Below, one piece after another: positions 58,733 through 64,000 of a stretch of 64,000 nt of DNA. Where the stretch lies: assembly GCA_965204715.1 (NCBI GenBank), contig OZ242009.1:1798001-1862000 (forward strand), read 5' to 3'. Position 1 is the first letter of the stretch. Each line of letters opens with the position of its first letter. Both the position numbers and the translations under genes were made by a program. The notes under the pieces were generated by a model. That model saw only the letters and a list, made by a program, of their open reading frames with translations. It was not told where the DNA came from and ran no database searches. This DNA comes from CATOSP01 sp965204715. Lineage in GTDB: Bacteria; Chloroflexota; Dehalococcoidia; Lucifugimonadales; UBA3495.

Positions 58733-58788
58733 GGACTACTTCCTGCTAAAACGTGGCTCCTTAGCCTCCGTTCCGGCTCTCCACCGGC

Positions 58789-58821
58789 TATGGGGCCAAG
58801 CCCCCAGATCTGGAGTTTGGC
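58789..58821 (+). repeat. Dispersed repeat, left module between cytochrome c and coxB genes
   Basis: TATGGGGCCAAGCCCCCAG then ATCTGGAGTTTGGC. It contains the GGCC joint to the right module but the rest of that module is missing. It ends 2 bp before the cytochrome gene's stop codon (TTA at 58824). Confidence 0.75.
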
Positions 58822-58823
58822 TC

Positions 58824-60008
58824 TTAATGCGGCGGGGCCGGTGTTTCTTCAACCTGGACCGGCCTCTCTTGTAGCTTGACCTTTCCCTCTATCCCCAGTT
58901 GTTTCACGTAGAGGACGTAGGCGATGAGGTCCCAGGTATCCTCGTCTGATATGTTGTTGGCCAGCATCGGCGTGCCCTTCACGCCCAGACGGATGGTCTT
59001 GAACATGTCCTCGATGGCCGGTCTGCGGATCGGGTCGTGGGCATAGTCCCTGGGAACGATGGGCCTCAGTTCACCGTGATATACCCAGTCTGTAACCTGG
59101 TTCGCAAGGGGAGGTCCGCCGTTTTCGACGTCGCCGTGGCAGGCCTGGCAACCCCGGCTTACGAACAATTCCCGTCCTGTCTCCACGCTCTCCGGGGAGT
59201 CGAAGTCAACAGGCATCTCCGGCACGATGATGCCGGGGCCGGAGGGATGATTGAACTTCCAGGCAGAGTAGCCGAAGGTCTTGATGAATTCGATGACCGC
59301 GTCCGTTTCCTCGTTGCTGAAGTCGGAAAACCCGGGCATGGGCGTACCGGGAAGACCCTCCCTGATGGTCTTTCTCAGGTCCTCGTCCAGCGCCAGCATA
59401 TCCGGGCGGTCCGAGGTGTTGAACTTGAACACCACAGAGCGTGACCTGTGGGACTTGCCGGTGAAGTCCCGGGGGAACACACTCAGGCCCTCTGGAGTTA
59501 TCTGTTCCCCGTCGCCGTAAGCGCCGTGGCAGGTGGAGCAATTTTGCTGGTAGACCTCCCATCCCGCCTCAACCTTCGCCATGTCCGGTTCCCAGCGGAC
59601 GCGCAGCCGCAGGTCGATGTGGTCGGCCAGGCGGTATATGGCGGTTTGCATGGAGGGGGCGTTTATAGCGCGCAGGGCGTTCACGCTCTCATCCACCAGG
59701 CGGTTGTTCTCCTCCCGCTCGGTGATCTGGCCCAGCTTGGCAAGATTGGCCCGGACCGTGCTCAGGACTGGCCGTACCGCAGCCTGCTCCTCCCTGGGAG
59801 CGTTCGCCATCAACAGGGTAATGCCGCCGCTGATCAGTTCCTCGGCGGACCGCACCGTCTCGGTGCGATAGGCCAACTCTTCCTGATTCGCATCCTCCTG
59901 GGAGAAGACACGCGGGTTGTCTTCCGGGGCCTGGAAAGCGAAGGTCAACGCCACCCCGCCCACCAGCAGGAACAATGTGATAAGTGCAGCGATGAGTACC
60001 TGTTTCAC
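58824..60008 (-). CDS. Membrane-anchored diheme cytochrome c
   Basis: The 394-residue protein starts at GTG. One N-terminal helix (VLIAALITLFLLVGGVALTF) anchors it. Two heme c sites are present: YQQNCSTCHGAYGDG and SRGCQACHGDVENGG, with Met ligands probably in TPMPGFSDF and GTPMLANNIS. Domain one is preceded by a 130-residue helical region. It most likely feeds electrons to the oxidase encoded downstream. Confidence 0.9.
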   Translation of the reverse strand: MKQVLIAALITLFLLVGGVALTFAFQAPEDNPRVFSQEDANQEELAYRTETVRSAEELISGGITLLMANAPREEQAAVRPVLSTVRANLAKLGQITEREENNRLVDESVNALRAINAPSMQTAIYRLADHIDLRLRVRWEPDMAKVEAGWEVYQQNCSTCHGAYGDGEQITPEGLSVFPRDFTGKSHRSRSVVFKFNTSDRPDMLALDEDLRKTIREGLPGTPMPGFSDFSNEETDAVIEFIKTFGYSAWKFNHPSGPGIIVPEMPVDFDSPESVETGRELFVSRGCQACHGDVENGGPPLANQVTDWVYHGELRPIVPRDYAHDPIRRPAIEDMFKTIRLGVKGTPMLANNISDEDTWDLIAYVLYVKQLGIEGKVKLQERPVQVEETPAPPH

Positions 60009-60132
60009 GCTATCTGCTCAACCCCCGTGCTGGTATGGACTGGGGGCATTTCCAACGCAAAGTGTGGCCTTTGTTCAAACGGAAGGAAAGTATCACAAGG
60101 CTCATAAATCTGTCAACGAATATGGACTGCCC

Positions 60133-60161
60133 GCCAAAGCCCCAGACCTGGAGTTTTCCGG
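60133..60161 (+). repeat. Dispersed repeat, left module (intergenic)
   Basis: GCCAAAGCCCCAGACCTGGA followed by GTTTTCCGG, between the ctaB and cytochrome c genes. It closely matches the copy at 40079. Confidence 0.75.
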
Positions 60162-60200
60162 TGGAGGCCGGTGATGGTGGTTGAGAGTGAGGTTTCGCTT

Positions 60201-61193
60201 TCACCAGGCGACCACGCTGTCCACCATCATCGCAGCGAATAGCAACCCCAGGTAAAGCAGGGAGTAAAGATAGACATGGCGGGCGTGGCGGGCCCACTTT
60301 TTATTGGGGCCCGTCTTTTTGCTCATTTGGGTAAGCCGCCACGCGAAGACGATGAACATTGCTCCCAATGGGATGGCGGCCCCCAGGTATATCCAGTCCA
60401 CCGCATCGGTCAGCGCGAATCCCAGGCTGGCGCCCACCAGAACCAGGGAGTAGACGAAGATGTTGGTGGCCGTGTATTCCCGGGATGAGACCACCGGCAG
60501 CATGGGTACGCCGGCCTGTTCGTAGTCCTTCTGTATCAACAGAGCCAGCGCCCAGAAGTGGGGTGGAGTCCATAGGAAGATGATAGCGAAGAGGCAGAAG
60601 GCCGGGATGCTCCCAACCAAAAGCTCCAGATCTGGGGTTCCAAACGGGAAAAGACTGCCGGTGACGGCCACCCAGCCCACCATTGGCGGTATGGACCCGG
60701 CTGCGCCGCCGATGACGATGTTCTGGGGTGTGGACCTCTTGAGCCACATGGTATAGACGAACACGTAGAACAGCGTCGCGGTCAAAGTCAGGGCCGCGGC
60801 CAGCAGGTTCACTCCCGCCCACAGGAGCGCGAAGGCGGCAACGTTCAGCAGAATGCCGAAGGTCAGTGCGTTGCCAGGCGCGATTCGATGGGCAGGCAGG
60901 GGACGTTGGCACGTCCGGCCCATCTTCAGGTCGATGTCCCGGTCCCAATAGTGGTTGAGGGCGTTTGCGCCGCCGGCCCCCAAGGCTCCCCCGGCGCATA
61001 CCAGCAACGCCAGTCCCAGCGGGGGAACACCCTGCGCTGCCAGGAACATTCCTCCCAACGCCGTGAGCAGGAGAAGCATGATAATCGGGGGCTTGGTCAA
61101 GGTGACGTAGTCGTTTACCACCCCCGCTGCTTTCTTCAGGTGTGCAGGCACTCGCGCGACCTCAGGCGCAGCCGTGCCCTGTCTTTCAAGCAT
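60201..61193 (-). CDS. ctaB: Heme O synthase (protoheme IX farnesyltransferase)
   Basis: The 330-residue protein starts at ATG 61191-61193, overlapping the ctaA stop by 8 nt (ATGCTTGA). The prenyltransferase motif is ANALNHYWDRDIDLKMGRTC and QRPLPAHR; FLWTPPHFWALALLIQKDYE is the second. About nine helices. It farnesylates heme b to heme O for the oxidase. In the loop after GWVAVTGS there are about 17 extra residues (LFPFGTPDLELLVGSIPAF) partly encoded by a dispersed-repeat copy. Confidence 0.93.
   Translation of the reverse strand: MLERQGTAAPEVARVPAHLKKAAGVVNDYVTLTKPPIIMLLLLTALGGMFLAAQGVPPLGLALLVCAGGALGAGGANALNHYWDRDIDLKMGRTCQRPLPAHRIAPGNALTFGILLNVAAFALLWAGVNLLAAALTLTATLFYVFVYTMWLKRSTPQNIVIGGAAGSIPPMVGWVAVTGSLFPFGTPDLELLVGSIPAFCLFAIIFLWTPPHFWALALLIQKDYEQAGVPMLPVVSSREYTATNIFVYSLVLVGASLGFALTDAVDWIYLGAAIPLGAMFIVFAWRLTQMSKKTGPNKKWARHARHVYLYSLLYLGLLFAAMMVDSVVAW
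60617..60645 (-). repeat. Dispersed repeat, left module inside ctaB
   Basis: CCAAAAGCTCCAGATCTGGG then GTTCCAAAC. The gene reads it as FGTPDLELLVG, the same Pro-Asp-Leu frame as in nasA and gcvPA. Confidence 0.75.
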
Positions 61194-62199
61194 GGGCAGG
61201 CTCCTGGTTCTTGAACCGGGTTCCCGCAAATGCCACCGCAGTCAACGCAACCACCGCGGCCCACAGCAGAGTTGCCAGGGCAAGATGCAGCGCCCGCAAC
61301 TCTACCGGGAAACGGAACCACACTGTAAATGCGCCCGCCAGCACCTGCGCGGCGAAGACGACGGCGGCGATTATGGACAAGTACCGCAACTCTTTCGGTC
61401 CCTGCTCCTGTCTGAAACCCAGGTGCAGCGCGTAGAGCAGCAGGACTCCGATCAACACTGCGGCAAGACGGTGGAGCATGTGGATGAACTGGGGCGCAGT
61501 TGCCGGGACCAGGTTGCCGTTGCACGTGGGCCATTGGGTGCAGGCGGCAGTTGACCCGGACACCGTCACGAAAGAACCTGACATGATAAGAACATACACG
61601 CCCAACCCGGCGGCTGCAACTATGGGCAGGTAGTGTCCGGTCCCGCCGGTGGAGGGAATGCCGTTTCTCCGGCTCCCTACGAACAGTATAATCATGCAGG
61701 CCAGCAGGGCTTCCGCCATCGCCAGGTGCGCCGCCACCAGGGAGCCATGCAACTCGGTCAGGACCGTGATACCGCCCAATATGGCCTGGACCAAGACCAG
61801 CGCGACGGCGAAGGTTGCTCCCCAGACGGGACCCTTGCTTCTCAGCCGGAGAAGCGGGCCCTTCATGGTTTTGCTGGCCCCTCGCCGTGCAGAGGGGCCG
61901 CGTTTCCAGTGGACGACCCAGGCGACGCAACAGGTGGCGAAGACCAGGGGACCTACCAGGACAGATGCTACCAGCCGGTGGCTGTATTCGATAATTGCGT
62001 CTGCACGCAGCGGGGGGATAATCTTACCGTAACACAGGGGCCAGTCGGGGCAACCCAGCCCGGACTCGGTGACCCTAACCACGCCTCCCAGCACAATGAG
62101 GGCAAATATTGCTACCACGGACGCCAGGCAGAGACATTGGAACCACTGCCCGGCCCTGCCGGATTGGTAAGGGGAGATGCCCGACTCCACTACTGCCAT
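61186..62199 (-). CDS. ctaA: Heme A synthase (COX15/CtaA)
   Basis: The 337-residue protein is placed from ATG 62197-62199; fourteen more codons upstream in frame are possible. Eight helices in two halves carry the heme-binding His residues: IIEYSHRLVASVLVGPLVFA, HLAMAEALLACMIILF, FIHMLHRLAAVLIGVLLLYA and HLALATLLWAAVVAL. It converts heme O to heme A. It is the first gene of ctaA-ctaB-cytc-coxBACD. Confidence 0.92.
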   Translation of the reverse strand: MAVVESGISPYQSGRAGQWFQCLCLASVVAIFALIVLGGVVRVTESGLGCPDWPLCYGKIIPPLRADAIIEYSHRLVASVLVGPLVFATCCVAWVVHWKRGPSARRGASKTMKGPLLRLRSKGPVWGATFAVALVLVQAILGGITVLTELHGSLVAAHLAMAEALLACMIILFVGSRRNGIPSTGGTGHYLPIVAAAGLGVYVLIMSGSFVTVSGSTAACTQWPTCNGNLVPATAPQFIHMLHRLAAVLIGVLLLYALHLGFRQEQGPKELRYLSIIAAVVFAAQVLAGAFTVWFRFPVELRALHLALATLLWAAVVALTAVAFAGTRFKNQEPAHA

Positions 62200-62351
62200 C
62201 AGACCGCACAGCAAAGTATCATAGCGGCATGGGGTTGTCAATTGACATAGCCGCCCGTTGGGTCAATGCCCGACGCCATAGTGGAGGACAAGCGCCAGTC
62301 CGGGTTATCATGGGAGCGCGAACAAACAGCAATCAGGAGGCAAATCAGGAT

Positions 62352-62786
62352 ATGGCCGAGTACATACCGTCAACCAGTGATTGGGTGCGGGAGCAGGTGG
62401 AGGTCTACGAGGGGAGCGGGGGCACCGAAGGGACTACGTTGCGCGATACCGGACTGCCCGTCATCATAGTCACCAACCGGGGGAACAAGACCGGGGCAAT
62501 CCGCAAGACACCGTTGATGCGGGTGAAGGACGGAAACAACTACGTCCTGGTGGGGTCCCGCGGCGGCGCGCCCAAGAACCCGGTGTGGGTGTACAACCTG
62601 CGAGCGGACGGCAATGTGGAGATACGGGACGAGACCGAGGTCTACACCATGCGGGTCCGCGAGGTCCGGGATGAGGCGGAACGGGCCCGGCTGTGGGCGC
62701 TGTCAGTGGAGGCTTTCCCGCCCTACGAAGAGTACCAGGGCCGGACGTCCCGTAGGATTCCGGTGTTCGTCGCCGAACCGGCGTAA
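62352..62786 (+). CDS. Ddn-like F420-dependent nitroreductase-family protein
   Basis: The 144-residue protein starts at ATG 62352 (AGGA immediately before and AGGAGG 12 nt before). Its core (LPVIIVTNRGNKTGAIRKTP, LMRVKDGNNYVLVGSRGGAP, KNPVWVYNLRAD) matches the deazaflavin-dependent Ddn/Rv3547 split-barrel family. It probably uses reduced F420. Upstream in-frame codons overlap the ctaA promoter region and are not coding. Confidence 0.88.
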   Translation: MAEYIPSTSDWVREQVEVYEGSGGTEGTTLRDTGLPVIIVTNRGNKTGAIRKTPLMRVKDGNNYVLVGSRGGAPKNPVWVYNLRADGNVEIRDETEVYTMRVREVRDEAERARLWALSVEAFPPYEEYQGRTSRRIPVFVAEPA

Positions 62787-62849
62787 CAGGGGTTGCGTTC
62801 TCCATCTGCATGTAGGGCCTTTTCAAAGCTATATCAAGAGGTAAGGACG

Positions 62850-63170
62850 ATGCCCAAGTATCTCTTTCAGGCGAATTACACTGCTCAGGGTCTCCAGGGT
62901 CTGCTAAAGGAGGGAGGCACTGCACGCCGGCGGGTTTTCGAAGAAATGGCAAGGGAGCAAGGGGGAACCCTGGAGTCTTTCTACTACGCCTTTGGAGGCT
63001 CCGACCTGTATATCACCTTCGATCTCCCGGATGCGGCAACCGCCGCGGCCGTATCCTTGAACATCGGCGCAGGCGGCGCCCTCGAGATCAGCACCGTTCA
63101 GTTGATTACCGCCGAGGAGGTCGACGAGGCTTGCGGCAAAACGGTAACTTACCGCCCGCCGGGAGCATAG
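62850..63170 (+). CDS. GYD-domain protein
   Basis: The 106-residue protein starts at ATG 62850. It has the GYD ferredoxin-like pattern: MPKYLFQANYTAQGLQGLLK, FYYAFGGSDLYITFDLPDAA and GALEISTVQLITAEEVDEAC. These small stress- or metabolism-associated proteins have no defined role. It follows the Ddn-like gene by 63 bp on the same strand. Confidence 0.85.
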   Translation: MPKYLFQANYTAQGLQGLLKEGGTARRRVFEEMAREQGGTLESFYYAFGGSDLYITFDLPDAATAAAVSLNIGAGGALEISTVQLITAEEVDEACGKTVTYRPPGA

Positions 63171-63343
63171 ACTGCCCCTTCGTCTCTGCCGAGGCCGTAA
63201 GCGTGGTGCCGCGGTAATTTGGGGTCTTACCGGGGGAGTAATTTGTTGCGGGGTGATCCAAGGCAGGGTCTTTGAAAGCGCCCTGTTCGCGGTTGCCCGT
63301 TCCTTGACAGTCCAAGTGGCCGGGGTTAACATTGATCTCCCCT

Positions 63344-63419
63344 GCCGAGGTAGCTCAGGTGGTAGAGCACGGCACTGAAAATGCCGGTGTCGACAGTTCG
63401 ACTCTGTCCCTCGGCACCA
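63344..63419 (+). tRNA. tRNA-Phe (anticodon GAA)
   Basis: 76 nt: acceptor GCCGAGG with CCTCGGC, D arm GCTCAGGTGGTAGAGC, anticodon loop CTGAAAA (GAA), T arm CAGTTCGACTCTG, encoded CCA. Confidence 0.95.
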
Positions 63420-63469
63420 CTACCAGACGGTACTGCGCGGGTTGATCGCGCTTTCCGGCAAGACTGAAC

Positions 63470-63487
63470 GCCCCCAATTTCGGGGGC
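63470..63487. terminator. Hairpin terminator between tRNA-Phe and the stress-protein gene
   Basis: GCCCCC pairs with GGGGGC around AATTTC, followed on the plus strand by ATTATCGTTT. It can serve both convergent units. Confidence 0.6.
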
Positions 63488-63504
63488 ATTATCGTTTCTG
63501 CTCC

Positions 63505-64000
63505 CTATGCCACGGCAGGACGCAAGTACGGCGAGGGGCGATCTCCACTGGAGCGGAGCAGAAGTACCGGGCTTCCAGAGTTGCGCACCACCCGGTCAGC
63601 CACGCTGCCCATGACCCAGCGGCCCACGCCGGAACGCCCGTGGGTGGTCATGGCCACCAGCCGGTCCGGCGTCTCGCTGGCCGCATCTATTATTGAGGCT
63701 GCCGGGTCTCCCCGGGACAGGCGTGTCTCCACCGTGCCGATGCCCTCCTGCTGCAACCGTCCCTTCAGTTGTTCCAGGTATCGGTTGGCATCCTCTTCGA
63801 CCTGTGCTGCCATCGACTCGGCCATGCTCTCGAAGGTGGGATTGTAAAACTCCGGCGCAGCGGCCCGCCGTAGGTACTCGTCCCAGGTCGGCATCACTCG
63901 CACGATTTCCACTGGCAGGTCCAACTCTCTGGCCACCGGGACCATGTAGGGGATTATCTCCTCGCCCAGGGCCGAACCGTCCACCGGCAGCACGACCCTG
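63505..64000 (-). CDS. Universal stress protein (5' end outside window)
   Basis: The frame runs off the right edge; the visible part begins RVVLPVDGSALGEEIIPYMV, lacking only the first few residues. The UspA nucleotide-binding motif is AMTTHGRSGVGRWVMGSVAD followed by SPVLLL (G-x2-G-x9-G-S), so it probably binds ATP. The internal GTG at 63991-63993 should not be taken as the start. Confidence 0.88.
   Translation of the reverse strand, partial: RVVLPVDGSALGEEIIPYMVPVARELDLPVEIVRVMPTWDEYLRRAAAPEFYNPTFESMAESMAAQVEEDANRYLEQLKGRLQQEGIGTVETRLSRGDPAASIIDAASETPDRLVAMTTHGRSGVGRWVMGSVADRVVRNSGSPVLLLRSSGDRPSPYLRPAVA

Overview
The window (about 62% G+C, dense, many ATGA or 8-nt gene overlaps) looks like a chromosomal segment of a free-living or host-associated aerobic Chloroflexota bacterium, probably Dehalococcoidia/SAR202-like. 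This is an inference from gene content: a lipoprotein with a Val-Lys-Glu repeat linker, Uma2-family nucleases, F420-type enzymes (LLM-class oxidoreductase, Ddn-like reductase, PPOX-fold protein) and a caa3-type oxidase. No rRNA or other phylogenetic marker is present, so the placement is tentative.

Layout. 1-9.9 kb is a mobile or accessory island: the tail of a possible replication-relaxation protein, a DUF3800-like gene, a HEPN two-gene cassette, a minus-strand operon of six tiny genes (one XRE regulator plus four diverged tandem HTH paralogues), a divergent HTH + ImmA/IrrE pair, a ribbon-helix-helix gene, a large serine recombinase that reads into a tRNA-Ile remnant, and a P4-type tyrosine integrase broken by one amber codon beside an intact tRNA-Ser(TGA). 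10.4-18.1 kb is a nitrate-assimilation operon (nitrate reductase, FAD/BFD electron-transfer protein, ferredoxin-type nitrite reductase, nitrate MFS transporter, HAD hydrolase). 18.3-23.1 kb is a second accessory region: an ISKra4-family element with 9-bp target duplications, a DUF2806 gene and two toxin-antitoxin-like pairs lodged beside a partial copy of the 3' end of the neighbouring LLM oxidoreductase gene. 23-35 kb is mostly housekeeping (LLM oxidoreductase, citrate synthase, Uma2, MidA-like methyltransferase, HD protein, TrmI, DUF2203, the ProXWV betaine importer, aldo/keto reductase). 35.4-38.2 kb is a probable restriction-modification locus whose convergent genes abut stop-to-stop and are separated by an IS982 element. 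38.3-54.4 kb holds Uma2, MaoC-like, beta-hydroxyacid dehydrogenase, DUF2182, the complete glycine cleavage set (gcvT-H-PA-PB), an SLC23-type permease with a C-terminal kinase-like domain, and assorted small genes including a HicBA pair. 54.4-62.2 kb is the cytochrome oxidase operon with heme A synthesis genes. The right edge has a Ddn-like reductase, a GYD protein, tRNA-Phe and a truncated universal stress protein.

The most unusual signal is a family of short dispersed repeats, about 14 copies, made of a palindromic left module (core CCAGATCTGG) and a right module (GCCCCATACCGGCATGCCG ... GGGAGCGGCGG ... GTCCGTCCC). Copies lie between genes and also, in frame, inside at least five conserved enzymes (nitrate reductase, its electron-transfer partner, nitrite reductase, GcvPA, heme O synthase), where they add peptide segments. 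The second is the restriction-modification locus, where an HTH-endonuclease fusion and its methyltransferase share an 18-bp inverted-repeat operator.
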